A DNA stretch of 64,000 nucleotides from Suillus spraguei (lineage: Eukaryota; Basidiomycota; Agaricomycetes; Boletales; Suillaceae), in the NCBI GenBank assembly GCA_016800925.1, contig JABCPU010000064.1, positions 1 through 64,000 on the forward strand, written 5' to 3'. Position numbers and translations under genes: made by a program. Within the stretch, counting starts at the first letter, position 1, and every line of letters starts with the position of its first letter. Below are positions 34,305 through 47,596 of the stretch, piece by piece. The notes under the pieces were generated by a model. The model was given only the letters and a program-made list of their open reading frames with translations. It was not told the DNA's origin and ran no database searches.

Positions 34305-35789
34305 AGCCTCATAGATATCAGCCATCATGCGATGGAACTTCCTCAGCGCCGTGTCCTTCACATTTTGCAAGAACTTGACATGAAAAAGTAAGTTGCGCTG
34401 AATTGATTGCCTGAAAAGTCAAATTTTGCTGGCGAACCAACTGACTTCCACACAAGTGCTGCATACACCTTTAAAAAAAATCATATGAGTGTGAATTCAA
34501 GAAGAAGAGGAAAGAAATACTGCAGTTGCCACGAGAGCCACCAAAGGGATGGGAACCTCTGGACATTTTGTGTTGTTCTCTGCAAGGTCAGTGAAACACT
34601 CTGCAAAATGGACACCAATGGACTGAGAGCCATTAAAAACGCGGCTGAAAATCAGGGTTATCAAGAGTTCACCCTGATAGGGCTTGTTCTGTATGGGTGA
34701 AGGGACATTATGAGCCTGTGAAAAGTTGAAAGTGAGTAATTTAACACCGATTAGCAGCAGTACTATGAACTTGCATTGAATTTCATCACATAAATATATG
34801 CATGCTGCACCATAAGGCTTTTTGCCTTTTCTATGTCTATATGCCCCAGACAAAAGTAGCCGGAGACCTTCGTCCACACATCGTCTTTCAACTCTCGCCG
34901 AAGGATTGGTATATGGGCATCTACCTGTTGCCATAATTGACATGGAAGATTAGAAACTGACTCATAAATACTCAGCAAAGACTTACCAGACTAGCCAGCT
35001 GTGAAATGTAGTTATTGTCCATGCAAAGACATTTCTCAATTTCACGCAGATCGCGCTGGGCTGCAACAATCAATAATGACTGGTGTGATGATTGGTTTTT
35101 ATCAACCAGTTCGGGGAATCCATCAATGAATAGAAGATGACACTTCGCCTTGACAATCGCCCCCTTACAAACTCTCCGTGTATCTAGATTTTGATCAAGT
35201 AGCTTGACGTTCCCGCCTTCAGTGACCACAAGGTGAGCTGTACTTTGAGAGTGACTCTTTGACTCAGCATGAGAATCTGCCATATATTCAGGCTCTGAAG
35301 TCTGTTCACTGGCATCGGATGCTTCACGAGACTCTACTGGATCAGCCTAGGTTGGAGTCTGAATCAATATCAAGTTAGTTGTGACTCGTAAGTTACCTGC
35401 TGTCCAAACAACTAACCTCTGCTACTTTTTTTGCGGTCACGTGCCAACTATTGTTTGCAATACTCACTTGGAGCAAATGGGACCTCATCAGAGAGCAGTT
35501 TTGCAACTGCCTCTGGTGTCTTGTCCTCTCCTTCATTGATATCCGAACCATCCTCCATGTTGGGCAGGATTGCATCAGAGTCGATGCCATCGGCAGAATC
35601 CTTTCCATCACTGTCACTGGCAGTGTCAGCGTCTCGCTGCAGCAGCTGGGCTAGCACATCATGATGTTCAAGGCAGGTGAGTCATTTTATCATTCTGCTT
35701 ATGACGCACTAACCTTTCTTTCAAATAAAAATATCTTCAAGTTTGTCACTGCGCTCCAGGTCCTCTGAGTCTGAGTCTTGTGGGGTCAT
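34305..35789 (-). pseudogene. DUF6532-like protein gene, degraded
   Basis: Minus-strand exons read MTPQDSDSEDLERSD (35,789), then an acidic stretch (DADTASDSDGKDSADGIDSD, ~35,640). Next come KCHLLFIDGFPELVDK (~35,150) and DAHIPILRRELKDDVWTKVSGYF (~34,915). The last pieces are PYQGELLITLIFSRVF ... VPIPLVALVATAV (~34,690-34,520), an intron, and VYAALVWKSVG ... FHRMMADIYEAVQ near 34,310. The tail pattern (IPLVALVATAVYAAL, then a MADIY end) matches my memory of the Agaricomycete DUF6532 domain, whose function is unknown. A frame change between SGNQFSAT and LLFHVKFLQN indicates a frameshift. Confidence 0.55.
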
Positions 35790-35799
35790 GGTATGTCGC

Positions 35800-36640
35800 T
35801 GCTCTAGTCCAATTACGTTAGTGACGATTCCCTTGTAAAGATGATCAATAACTTTTACTACAAGATGATTTAGCTTGGGACATTGTGGCAGTCGTTTTCA
35901 TTTTCTGTGTGGGTTAACCTGTTATTTTTTTTCACAGCCTTCAAGTTAGACTTTGGAGGACAATCCTTTGACATCGCTGTGTCCTTTGCCACAGTCTCTT
36001 TTGCAGCGGGCAGTTTGCCCCTGCCTCCTTTGCCCTTCCAGTGATTCCAGACTCACAAAAAGGTGAGCACATATGTCAATGATTAGAGGCAGATGTTTGT
36101 GTGCTCACCAGCATTTTCTAAGGCTTTTTTATTTGCATCCCATGCAACTGTCAATGTGATCGTAAGACTCAACATCCTTCAAGACTTCATACAAACTTAA
36201 TGCAGGCGCTGCTAGGTGAGGGCATAGCTTCTTTATGCCTGGTGCTATTATCACTATGATTAACGACAGTAGTATTGATGAGCCAAGAGACAGAAAATGA
36301 AAATGCGAAGGAATGTGGGTAGGACTCTGAGGTAAGTCAATGTGAACACTTCAACTGGGCTAAAATGCAGTCGGCTAAATTTAAGTTAAATAGGCTCATC
36401 TACTCAGAGATTCAGTGTATGAGGCCCATTGGGTGCAATCAGAGAGCCTTTGAGGTGTTTCAGAATTAATAATAGGACCTCTGAGGTGTTTTGGGCTCAA
36501 TAGCAGGATACCTCTGAGGCATTTCAGGCTTAATAACATAGCCTTGTTACATATCTGAATAAATTGCCATGTATGGAAGGTTGTGCTCCATAGGTCTTAC
36601 TACCCAGACACGAGACTTCTCTGAGTCCGCATGTATGTAG
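35800..36640. other. AT-rich intergenic DNA
   Basis: No coding frame is supported. A short repeated phrase, cctctgagg.gtttt..g..taata, occurs three times near 36,440-36,540 (spacing about 40-45 bases). Otherwise nothing is recognised. Confidence 0.5.
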
Positions 36641-39600
36641 TTACTTAAACCTTGCAAAGGTATGTCTGTCTAAGTACAAGTTCAACCAAAAAGTCTTGCA
36701 GTCCTCTAAAACAGTATTGCTTGTCCATTCCCATGGAGCAATGGCACCAAATCTTGGGATAAGATGAGTGCTGCTCACAATATTGGCCACAGACACAACA
36801 CTAGCCACCTGCTCTCCACCATGTTGCGATCGAGAGAGCTTATAGAGACCATGGTTCCGGTCAGGGGCTGGGGGAAATGGGGTGAACCACTCAATGTAGG
36901 CAAGGTGAGTGGGTACATGGAAAGTAGGCAGAAAGAGTATGGGTATTGATGCAGGGGGCAAGACAAAAATTGCACGAACTTGACCCACACGAAAATCTAG
37001 ATCTTGCATGAATAAAATGTATAATTGATTAAAAATTGAAAGTATACCTTCAAGCCCCGCAGCACCTGTCCAAAGACACACTAATGCTGTATCAGATCGT
37101 CGAGCAACTAGACAAGAACCGGAGTGTCACTGTGGTCTAGCATGTACGCTGTCAACTGTGACAGATGCTTTGCCATGGCCACGAGTATCCGATGATAACC
37201 ACTTAATCTTGTGGAAAATGGGTAGTGTACGGAAAGGAAAATGAACATCACCTGCCAAGTCATCGAGTGCATGACCTCACAGAGGCTGGCTGTCATTTGG
37301 ACTGTTGTATTGAGCAATGTAGCATGCCAATGCCTCACAGAAATAAGTTGCACCATAATCATCAGCGAGTTTCTGCATGCTAACAGCCTTTGCACTAGGA
37401 TGTTTCATCATGACTTGCACACGGCAATGAGTCATGTCAGGGGGATGCGAATGACAAGGGAAGGTCTCATATCCACCAGAAAGACACCAGTGAATATACT
37501 TCTCATGGCATAAAATCTTCACCTTGCGTTCCAGCCAGATGGTCATCTGCACAAATTTGTCCTTGTGATTTGTCACACAGTAAGCATCTTTTGCAAGGTC
37601 GATGTGGAGGTGTTCGGTGTACTCGGTATTATAGTTATCTGTTGTACTGAACATTGCGATCATGAGGGAGTAGTGGTGAGTAACATGGAGCTTTGGTAAG
37701 TTGAAGTTGTTCTGGATCCCAAGGTCAATGAAAATATCCTTGTTTTCATGGAAAACGTCTAGTGCCTCCTGTAGGAGTTCCAGAGTCTCTGAACTATGAC
37801 AAGGAAACTGAGCAAGGTATAGGAAATCCAGTAGCCCCCGCACAGCTTGTAATAGGCGACCTGCATTAAGATTATTGGGCAGGCAGATGTCGACGATGAT
37901 TCCCAGGAGGAAGCAACAAATCTGCGCATGTTCTGTGCCACTCACACATGACAAGGTAGTAATGCCCTTCATAAATAGTTGTATGTTGTGATTTGGGGGG
38001 AGTTGCCAACACTGGGCATCAATTTCAGCTGCTCTGCAAGCTTCTGACAACCAACCGATGAGATGCTTTACTAAGCCCTAATACAATTGATGCAGGATGT
38101 CAGGAGTGATCGCATGAAAGATGTTTGTAAAAGGCAGATCCTCTCAGAACGGATGAAACACAGGCTTGATTCCTGCGGCAGCACATGCACAAACAAAATC
38201 AAGATTTCCCTGATTGAGGGTAGTGAGGGCATCTAGCACAGAGCACAGATTTCATAAGTGAAAGGACACTGTATTATTCCCTGTCTCGTCAGCATCAATA
38301 TCACATTTTGGGCATTCCCCAAACTTCACGCCAGTAGCAAGCAACTGCTCTGGATAGTCACCAATGAAGCATGCAAACAATGGGTGACAACGGCGAAGAG
38401 CACCATCACCACTGCGTATCTTGACTCCATCCAATCCCACACTTTCGAGAGGTGCAAGCACACAAGACATGCATGCATGGTACAAATTGGCCATAGTGCG
38501 ACATTGAGAAGCCTTGTTAGAGATATGTTTGAGGTGAGTCATCGGCAAATATGCAAGAAGGATATGGGCGCTGCATGAAGGCTTACAACATATTTCCTTC
38601 AGTATGTTTCCTATTGTTAAATAGATGGGGTAGGCAGCCTTATTGCGAAACATAGTCACTTGAGTTTTATCTGATGAAATGATGATCAGAATGATCATGC
38701 CTTTGGGATGATGTTGATCAAGCTTTTTCTTAAGAAATACAATGATAAGTACGAGAGTCATTTGAAGATAAATATCTCTTCATACCTGAGTATCCCACCA
38801 CCACTTTCCAGTGTACATGTTGTGGAATAAACGAGTGGTTTGATCTTCATCAATATAATGCTGCTCAGGAGCAACATTGAGATATTCTGCAAAGTTGGGA
38901 TCCCCATACAGTGCCTTGACACACTCAATGACATCACAGTAATATACATCAAAAGCCTCCCCAGTGACGACAATTTGCTCATGCTTGAACTTTGGGCATC
39001 CGGTTTGCAGTTCGTGGTCAATGATCACATTTAATTCCTTCGCATTTTTGAAGGAGAGCCACAGTGACTCTGGCACCTAGTAGAATTCATAGTTAGACAC
39101 ATGTAGTTTGAACTTATTTGAATTCACTCCTTCAATTGCCAATAAGTCTGTAAATGCCCTAGAACTAGGTCTACAAAGTTTTGACCACCTTGCAATCTCC
39201 CACTCAGTCTGTGAACAGAAAGGAAAATAAGTGTTGTCCTTGTCATTGAGCCCAGTTCTGTATCTGACATTAGCAGTATCATCATCACTGTGTCGATTTA
39301 TCTCTTGGCCTGCTCATGGATCTGGATATGAGACAGTGACATAACTGTGCTGCCCCTGTGCGCGTTCTTGAACTAGTAGTCTGGCATTAGGGCCATGACC
39401 TTCCTCGGCAACTTCATCTTCCTTGGCTTGTGGCCAATCTCCTGCAGGGTCAGGAGCGGGAGGCTCCCATTCAGGTTCTGCAGCCATTTCATCATCCAAA
39501 TCGCTATCAGTGGACTTCTGGGCCTCATCACGCCACTCCATCTCGCACTCTACCTCACCCTGGGTCTCACCATGAGTTTCATCTGTGAAGTATTCACCAT

Positions 39601-39871
39601 CAAAGATCTCAGCGTGTTCATTCTCCTAATCCATATCAGAGTCTTTGGCAGCAGTTAACTTCAAGTTCCCTGCCAACTCGTGTGATTGACTGTAAAGTGC
39701 TTGACAGCGTGGATCATGACTCTTCACTAGATGTTGGCCAAGACCAGTGAAAGTAAGGTTATCATGTCCACAAGCTGGACAGGTATGCATATTTGGAGAG
39801 CAGGGCAAGCTGAAAACTAGTGCCAACACCTGGTGGGACAAGAAGACACTGGGAAAAAGTTCTTGCTCCAA
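36641..39871 (-). pseudogene. Plavaka transposase pseudogene
   Basis: Plavaka elements are fungal DNA transposons related to the CACTA group. From 39,871 the frame gives a zinc-finger start (HTCPACGHDNLTFTGLGQHL). An acidic segment follows, then ESLWLSFKNAKELNVIIDHE and LFHNMYTGKWWWDTQ (~38,810). The core has ISSDKTQVTMFRNKAAYP (~38,670), CSAHILLAYLP, GVKIRSGDGALRRCHPLFAC (~38,400) and GDYPEQLLATG with a CPKCD pair. Then come NLPKLHVTHHY (~37,700), TEYTEHLHIDLAKDAY and the C-terminal FTPFPPAPDRNHGLYKLSR (~36,880). The order and motifs fit the family well. In-frame stops near 39,626 and 39,313 and several frame changes make it non-functional. A solo LTR has inserted just upstream of its 5' end. 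Confidence 0.9.
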
Positions 39872-40116
39872 ATTTGTTTTCCAGTGTTCTTATTCTGATA
39901 CCTTAGTAGCCTCATTGGCAACTCATTGGCAAACCTTATGTGCATTCCAGAACAGGTAGCCCAGAAATTCAGGGTGGTTCCATTACTTGGCCTACATGGT
40001 GTCAAGGCAGTGGGAGAGTTTCTATCATGGGATCCAACTGGGTGAAAAACCAGGCTAGCCTTTCAAACTCAGATTTCGCCAGTTTTCACTAATAGTACAT
40101 AGTAGGAGGTAAGTGG

Positions 40117-40609
40117 CCCAATGTTACGAACTGGGATGGCGTCACCAGCGACAGTGAAAAGACACAGATGGTCTGCTGGGAAGTTCTTACAATGTCCAGA
40201 AGAGGACAAGGTGAAAGTACAAGGAACGCGTTCCGAGTACGATCAGAGGTTCGGCCTCAAAGACAAAGTCTAAGAGGTTCTGCGAGAATAGAGACTAAGG
40301 CTAAGGAGTGCTTAGACTTAGAGACAATTCAAGATAGGTTGGAGGCCTAAGCGAAGGAGATTCCAGATAAAACCCAGTAAGATTAAAGTAAAGAATCTAC
40401 TACAAGTACACTGTGCTTATATAGGTAGATATGTGCGCACAGACCAGGTAACCGTGAGAATGTAACTGTGTATCCTAATAAGGAAGGCATGTGTTGTACA
40501 GATGCATTGAGCATATGAGTCAAGTCATGTGACATGATATACAAGTAAGAAAATAAAGGGAGAATGAATAGGGAAAATGAATAGGGGCACGTACAACTGT
40601 AACACCCAA
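40117..40609 (+). mobile_element. Solo LTR (483 bp) with 5-bp target duplication CCCAA
   Basis: The LTR spans 40,122-40,604. It begins TGTTACGAACTGGG and ends CAACTGTAACA, so the ends are TGTTAC...GTAACA. It is flanked by CCCAA at 40,117-40,121 and 40,605-40,609. TATA-like tatatagg lies near 40,420. A second member lies inverted at 62,127-62,598. No internal region is present, so it is a recombination-derived solo LTR. Confidence 0.9.
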
Positions 40610-40669
40610 CTACTCCTCTTGGACACATCACTTAGGTGTTGCAACTAATTACTCATCTCATATATCTCT

Positions 40670-41389
40670 ATGGACCTTACCAGAGCCAATATGGATGCCC
40701 ATACCACTCAGGCAACCCCCCCTCCATCTGACTCTGACACCACAATGTTAACTCATGTCGACTTAGCACTCTCTTTAAGTTTCCAACTCCCAGATTCTAA
40801 GATCATGTCCCCTTTGTCCCCTTCCCAATCTCTCACTTCAAGCTTCACCTTTGAGCCAGAATTTGCACCCCTTCAGAGGGATGATAAATGCAAACCACCC
40901 AAACACAAAAAAATATTTGCAGAAAGCACACTCTCAGACATCCCTCCGCCAGAAGTCAAGACCATATCAAATGTTTTCGCGAAAACATGCGTACTTGGTT
41001 TCCACAGCGCCTCCTTTACCATGCTGTCCATCCCAAGCTCGAGTTCGCAAAGAAATACATTGAACATTCTTCACACAAAGAATTTACCCAGGAAGACTTG
41101 CACAAGGTTCTTACTTTTATTTTAAATTTGATCCATTTTACTTAACTTAATTCCAGGGTATGGAGCTCCTCCAAAACAGCTTATCTTGGCTCTCTGATTG
41201 TACCTTCCGCAAGGCTGCTTGATTCAAACATGCTGTGCAGCAGGGCCTCAAGCACACAATTATTTACACAAGCTGGAAGCTTGAGATGTCAAGTCAAGAG
41301 CGCGATTTCCTGAAATCATTGCAAGAGAAACAGGAGGAGGACTTCAAACTGGCGGAATCAGAAATGGCCGTCTACAGGTAGATTGTCTG
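40670..41389 (+). pseudogene. Degenerate transposon-associated ORF
   Basis: An upstream open stretch starts MDLTRANMDAH. The better protein-like frame is FRENMRTWFPQRLLYHAVHPKLEFAKKYIE (40,975-41,065). It is followed by an intron at 41,107-41,157 and GMELLQNSLSWLSDCTFRKAA. An in-frame TGA comes next, then HTIIYTSWKLEMSSQERDFLKSLQEKQ. The helical, charged protein resembles multicopy proteins of Agaricomycete repeats, but I cannot name a family. Frames conflict upstream, so it is called a pseudogene. Confidence 0.4.
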
Positions 41390-42136
41390 TGCATGAGGGC
41401 TCCCTTCCTTGCAGGATGAGAAAGACTATCTACAAGTGGTCTTTGCAGAGAATTTGGACGACTTGACATCATTAATGAGCAATGCAGACAGTTTGTGGCC
41501 CATGGGAAGAAGTGTGCTGTTGCCACTCCTTTCGCAAGTAGTAGTGACATGGAACAATTGCTGGATGAGCTTCTAGAAGAATCTTGCAGTGATTCAGGGC
41601 TTTCTGATGACAGCTTAATCTATGATGCATAAGAAGGGTGTGTGGGCTTTTTGATGACCTCGTTGATGCCTCATTGACGCCACATGTACAGCTGGTGTCC
41701 CGATGTCTGTTTATAGTCATTCTCGAGAGCACTGTATTACCCTTCAATTCAATATCCCTGATCCACCCCATCGCCTATTCGCCTACATTCAATATTGCTT
41801 TGCATATGTGTCTTGTTGCCTACATGAACTGATTGCATTTTCTTCTTACATCAAACCTGCTGTCTGTATGTCTGTGTATCGTTGTCTCAATAAATACATT
41901 CTCTATTCTTCATCTCCGCCTGAGCCCAATTGGTGAGTATGATCTGAAAATGGATAAATCTACTGCACAGGCCCAATACCCTATAATCAGCAGCCATGAA
42001 CATACACTTAACAACTACCCAACATTTGCACTCACTCGACAACAACCACCAGTGCAAAAAAAGGTCAGTACTATAAATACCTTTCATTATTCATTGAAAC
42101 CTGATTGATTACCATCATTATTAGATCGCATAAATA

Positions 42137-43478
42137 ATGTTCACGCAACAACACCCCATCCATCAAGAGTTTCATTTTGAACTAGTTAACGACCAACCAC
42201 TACAGAACATTCATCACAACAAGCACCAACACCCCGACATGCCGCACTCTCCTTACGAGCACCAACCTCAATCCCTTGATCGGCTCCAACCCAACCCAGG
42301 GCTGGAGCCTTCGTATGCCTACGGACCCCAATTACAACATAATAATCCAGCCGTCCTACCACAACCTCAATATGAAGACATGTATGTGCACCGGGATATT
42401 GGACTCACCAGCTATGGTGTTTCGCAATATATGCAATGGGACCTCAGCGCTGCCAAGCCCCCCCAAACAGAGAATGCAGAGCTGCAGCCGCAAGCAGTCG
42501 TAAATGTAAGTTTGTCCCATTAAAAGAATCCTTTTACTTATCTTCTTTTGTGGTAGGAACAGGTGTTACTGGTGCCAACATCGACTCAGGCTCCAAATGA
42601 TGTTGAAGAAGAGTCTTCCGACTCGGAGGACTTTCAAGACAATGATGGAGACCCCGTAGAGCTCACTAGAGCTGAGGTGTTGTCCATCAAGGAGAGGGCC
42701 AAGTACGAACTACAGCATGTCATGTTGCAGAAGGAGGGTGTCACTCCAACGCGCAAGAAACGTGCCAGGACTGTCAAGAAGGCCCTGAGGGTGGGTAGGA
42801 TTGCAGTAGTTGGACACAGTATGTACTTCTGTTGGCCCGTGTGCATGTCACTGATGATTATTTACTATAGTCAAATATAAACCATTTGAAACAAGGAAAG
42901 TCAAGGAAGAAATGGTCTTGTGGATGTCCAACACTCGCCATTTATTCAAGGACTATGCCATACATAACATTCAGAAAGATTTGGGTTTGTGTCTCCTGAT
43001 TGAACAGCAAGGTGCCAAGGTGCAGCATAAGAAAACGCTAGTGCCGACGCTACTCGAAAGCCTCGACTTCTTACACAAATTTAAATATGTATGTTTTTCT
43101 TTAGGCTTCGTACTTGTACTTATTTAAACATATAGGACGACAGTGGTACACTAGTTTGTTACGTGTTCAAGGCAGACTGGTTCATGGATATGATCGTTGA
43201 TGTCATATACCTCAACGGCCTTCACCAACACCTGAATGCGGAGAACTTCAATGCTGTGTTCAGTCTCGCCGGGGCTGCAGTGTTCAACACACTCAGTTGT
43301 TTCAAAAAGGGAGTCTACAAGAATATCAATGCTTTCACAGAACAATTCTGTGACCCATACAGCAGAATTGTCGCAATGATGCAACTTATACAATGCAACA
43401 ATGCGAAAAAGGAGAGGCTTATGTGGTTATGCAACCTCATCATTGCGCATGGCCGAGAAATACTCGATCTTCCTTAGT
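42137..43478 (+). CDS. DUF6532-like protein
   Basis: Exon 1 starts MFTQQHPIHQEFHFELVN and is His/Pro/Gln-rich up to a GTAAGT near 42,508. The next exon is acidic then basic (SSDSEDFQDNDGDP; TPTRKKRARTVKKALR). After two more introns (near 42,820-42,873 and 43,087-43,136) come ADWFMDMIVDVIYLNGLHQH and FSLAGAAVFNTLSCFKKG. The stop is at 43,478. The C-terminal pattern (a helical segment, an Ala-rich segment, then a K-G turn) is that of DUF6532-type domains as I remember them. The frames join plausibly and no internal stop is evident. Function is unknown. Confidence 0.55.
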
Positions 43479-43489
43479 ACTGACTACAT

Positions 43490-44138
43490 AGTTTGATATC
43501 TGCTGCGTGTATTACCATACATTTACAAGTCACTATCAGGTTTCGGTTACAATTTGATTGTAGGTCCTTCGAGCATCGAGCTACCTTTGGATATTTCGAC
43601 AGACTTACTAGTAATTAATATAATTAGACGCATTATGAGAAATTCAGATAATTCAGATAATTTGGAGAAATTTAGGATGGGAAGGTTTTCCTGATGGTTC
43701 GTGCTACAGAGTACATAGAAGTGATTTGTGCAAGTCTTATCTTGGCAATTGTGTCACACACATCCGTCACATTATTCATTTGACGACGTTTGTAAGCGTG
43801 TGCACTGCATCGATATCGCATGATATTTACGGCGCTGTGTGATGTGACATCTAAATCGAGGTGGCTAAAGAAGCCAACACTGTTTTTCAACGATTTTGGT
43901 ACAAGACACTTACATCGTCGTCGATAGCTCTCAATTTTTTTTCATAGCATCTAGATGTATATTGAAACATTAATGTCTATTACGATATTCGAAAAACTGA
44001 CCTACTGCACAATGGGGTGGAATTTAAAAGCACGGACGTCTTCATTCTCCATCGAATCTTTTAACGTCTCTGCTTGTGACCGATAACTATACGTTGCGTA
44101 CCATACTGATGCCCTTACCTCCCAGATTCCCTTAGGCA
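43490..44138. other. AT-rich spacer, no gene seen
   Basis: A stretch with repeated attcagataatt near 43,640-43,700, followed by ggttttcctgatg, weakly resembles the reverse complement of 32,745-32,830. Those two places might be remnants of one repeat family or of terminal inverted repeats. No coding frame is supported. Confidence 0.35.
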
Positions 44139-46269
44139 GTGACGGCGCGTGGAGCCTTGGACTTACGGTGGTCTCACCTCGCCAGCGGCTTCCACTTCCT
44201 CTCTAACGTCTTCACTTACCGCGACATCCTCTTGCACCTTCACCCCAACATCATCCTCTGCGACACCTCATTTTGCTTCTGCCTTTCATCTGGTCCGTTC
44301 GTTGGAACTCCCGTCGACGAGACTCCAAAGCTATCACACCTATATTGACAGGGTGGAATGTTCTTACACCTGATCCAACTGGCGACGAGGAGAACCGTCC
44401 AGCTGGTTTGGGTTCTCCTCACGACAGCGGTGATGATAAAGCAGATTTTTTGCTCCGTCGTAGCACCGCTACTGATCCTGAACGCCGTCCACGGCCAGTA
44501 TCTTCTCTTCCGCCCGGTGCCGCCCTACCCCACATTGTAGGAAGCACTTCCTCCGACAGAACAAGGTCCTCCCAGGCTTCGACAGACTATAGCGTCGTCC
44601 TGCCTGGCTCAGGACACTTTGGACAGGCATACAGTGGTAATGGTAGCCCAGCCCACGTCAGCAGTAAAATGCTAGGCCACATCATGCCTCCTAGAGAGCT
44701 CCTTCGCATTGAAGACGAGGAAGAGCTGGAAGACATATCCCGACCACGCATGTACAGCTCAAGTCATCCCTCTCTGCCCGAGCACATCGCCCCCCTACTT
44801 CCACCACCACCTTTTGAGGGCACTGCCACGTGCAAACATTCAGACCGCTCACTACTTAACGAAAAGGAAAAATCCGTCCGTGGTGCCTCTTATCCAACAA
44901 GTGACCTCGCAAAAGTCTTCACTGCTCGCCGCGTACGCGTCCAGGAGCTCGGTTCCCGCAGCCCGCAAGATGATAACTCCATGAATACCCAGCCTGTCGC
45001 AGGACTGGCGCAACCGCTTCTCTCGTCTGCGAAAGAGCTGGTTTGGATCCTCGTCATCTCACAGCGGATCAAACTCGCGCAAGGGATCGGTTAAAGACGC
45101 AGAGGCAGCCCAATCCTTACTCGGCCGCGGGCTTGGTGTAGGTCATACTCCTGCAGGAGAACGTCCGATGTCGAGCGCGAGTGCTAAGAGCGCGATATCT
45201 GGGAACACGGTGTACCATGACGCAGTCCCTCGTATGGGCACCCCAGTTTCCTTTCCTTCCAGAGTCATCACGCCTGTGAGTCAGAGGGGAAGTGCAGTGC
45301 CTGCAACGGACTTTGGACCTCCTATGCAGAGTGGGGCACCCCCAGCATATGACCATCCATATGATTTGCCGAGTAGTAGGAAATCCCAGCCCGTTGTCCC
45401 CTACAGGCATCGATATTTTGGATATACTAGCACCGGCACCTTTCTCGTCCGCTTCGACGAACGGGAGACCTTTGTCGCCAGGTCTTGTCCCGTTATCTAG
45501 TCGCCATGCATCGAGAGACTCGTCCGTTATCACTGGCTCGTCAAATGGTGCCGGTATCACAATCGATGTTCTCGATGCTGAGCCGTCACGAGCAGGTGAT
45601 GGTTGGAGAAACTTAGCCGGTGGCTTCTTCAGTGCCAGTGCAGGACCAGACCCAAGTGAACAGAGAACCCTGTTTGGAACTGTGAGTTTGGATACCACTG
45701 CTGAGAATCTTGAACTAACAATATTCGTTGATATAGCCCCAAGTCATCCATTAAGGAAATCCCTTGGTCGCTGAGCGAGGGTCTTTTCATTTCATGCGTT
45801 CGCATCTAAGCCTCCACTCTGCACGTTCATCTTCAGGCTCAGCACCTACATCCTTCGCACGCGTTTTCAGTCTCTCGGTGTCCAATTCCTCTTGCCCTTC
45901 TGCAAATTCCGCCCAATCACGCGTAGCAATCTCCTCTGCATCGCTAAAGTCTAATCGACCTTTGGTCCTATCTCGCCATCGGTGAGCGCACTTGGACACG
46001 CAGATCCCTCGCAGTGTATGATCCACACTACTGGGGAATTCAAGGACCAGTTTGTGGAGCTAGGCAGCCGCACGTCGATCCTTGGCCCAATGCCCTCGTT
46101 CTCCACTCGTTCGGCACTCTCGCAACCAATGATCCGTAGTGTGGGTGGCACAACGGTGACGAGTGATGATACAGAAGTGACGAGCAGAACGACTGTCACT
46201 TCAGGCTCTGAGGACGTGATGAGCATGCCTACAGCGTGGTTTCAAGATCGGATGAGGGCCGAGATTTGA
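44139..46269 (+). pseudogene. Ser/Pro-rich protein gene, probably degenerate
   Basis: Successive plus-strand frames read as one low-complexity Ser/Pro-rich protein. The pieces are GWNVLTPDPTGDEENRPAG (44,345) and PPRELLRIEDEEELEDISRP (~44,690). Then come AGERPMSSASAKSAISGN (~45,155), SQRGSAVPATDFGPPMQSG (~45,280) and GSSNGAGITIDVLDAEPSR (~45,545). The last piece is FVELGSRTSILGPMPSFSTRS, with the stop at 46,269. The frame changes near 44,990 and 45,410 do not coincide with obvious introns. GC content and style differ from the transposons around it, so it is probably a host gene or a captured fragment. The cytosolic tail of a membrane protein is possible, but no family is recognised. Confidence 0.45.
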
Positions 46270-47170
46270 GATGACTCGGCGCTATAGGATGTGTTCTGTC
46301 CCAAGCGCTGGGGTAGAACTATTCTATTGATGCAATATTTCCTTACTTATTCATCTTCATGGACTATATATCTTGTTGCTTCATTATACTTTCTGCGATA
46401 CCTGATCTTCTCTGTTCGTTATGAAGATTACAATTACCTTACTTATGACTGATGATGCGATATCTTCTTGTACAGCTGATAGGCTGCGGGTCACATGATT
46501 ATTTGGGCGTCGTGCATTTTCTCGATCGTTCGTCCTGAAGCGTCCTCTGAGTCTGACAATTTAATATCCAAATTGAGAGGCCCAGGCCCGAGGCATCGCC
46601 GGAATTTGCCGGCTGACTTTGAACAATGAACAACCACGTAATAGTGTTATTGGCTTGCTTGTTTATTTACCATGACTATCGGACGGTGCTTGTAGCTCTA
46701 CCCACCTCACTTAGTAACTGCCTTTGGTGTACTGGGTGGCGAACGGTGTAAATAGGTGGAGCTCGCACTGGCCAAATCCATCTACACACTTTTAGCAGTA
46801 GCAACCTCGGGAATCGACTCTCCATCTGCTTGTCAGTTGCCCAGCTGGCGGAAGATACCTCGACATCCCTATCTCTCTTTTTCAGAGTGCCCGCGACTTG
46901 CATGCCGCTGGTTATTCGGACCGAACCGCTACCCAGCTCCATCTCACCATTGCTTTGCTCTCGTGGTTCACGAAGCGAGGATTTGAAGCGGATGTTGATG
47001 CAGCCAGAGAGTTGCTGAGCGAAGTTCTCAAAGTCTGTATCTGTTATCGCTGAACGTGAGTCTCCTGTGTTCTGCTGTGTTTCGCTCTGACCACTGAGTG
47101 GTCAATGCAGTCTGGCATTCTTTTGGAGGACCACTGTACTCAGCCTCGCACCTGCCCTCTGGAGACCTTT
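46270..47170. other. Intergenic DNA without a supported gene
   Basis: Short overlapping ORFs exist on both strands (46,676-47,018) but none has protein-like continuity or recognisable motifs. The 3' part leads into the tandem repeat at 47,172. Confidence 0.4.
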
Positions 47171-47171
47171 G

Positions 47172-47447
47172 TTTCATATTTTCGAAACAAACGTCAAATA
47201 TTCTGTGCTGTCGAACGTCAACGTTTGACATGCCGCTTTTGTTTCATATTTTCAAAGCAAACGCCAAATATTCTGGGCTGTCGAACGTCAACGTTTGACA
47301 TGCCGCTCTTGTTTCATATTTTCAAAGCAAACGCCAAATATTAATATTCTGGGCTGTCGAACGTCAACGTTTGACATGCCGCTCTTGTTTCATATTTCCA
47401 AAGCAAACGTCAAATATTTTGGGCTGTTGAACGTCAACGTTTGACAC
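47172..47447 (+). repeat. 70-bp tandem repeat, four copies
   Basis: Units start tttcatattttc at 47,172, 47,242, 47,312 and 47,388. The third unit is 76 bases because of a six-base aatatt duplication. Each unit contains the near-palindrome gtcaacgtttgac. The ORFs at 47,098-47,344 simply translate the repeat. Confidence 0.95.
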
Positions 47448-47596
47448 ACTCTGCCACTCGGGTTCATAGCGCCGAAGCAGACCTCAATTATAATATGCCA
47501 GTCAGTTCACAAGAGTTCCAAGCTTAATGTACATGATTTGATGCGCAAAAGAGTATATCATAGCTGTATCTGACTAGTTGACCCATGGTCCCATAT

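Noticed and set aside
32745..43710. Terminal inverted repeats of one element spanning 32.8-43.7 kb
   Set aside because: The similarity between 32,745-32,830 and 43,620-43,710 is short and AT-rich, and no shared exact ends or target duplication were found.
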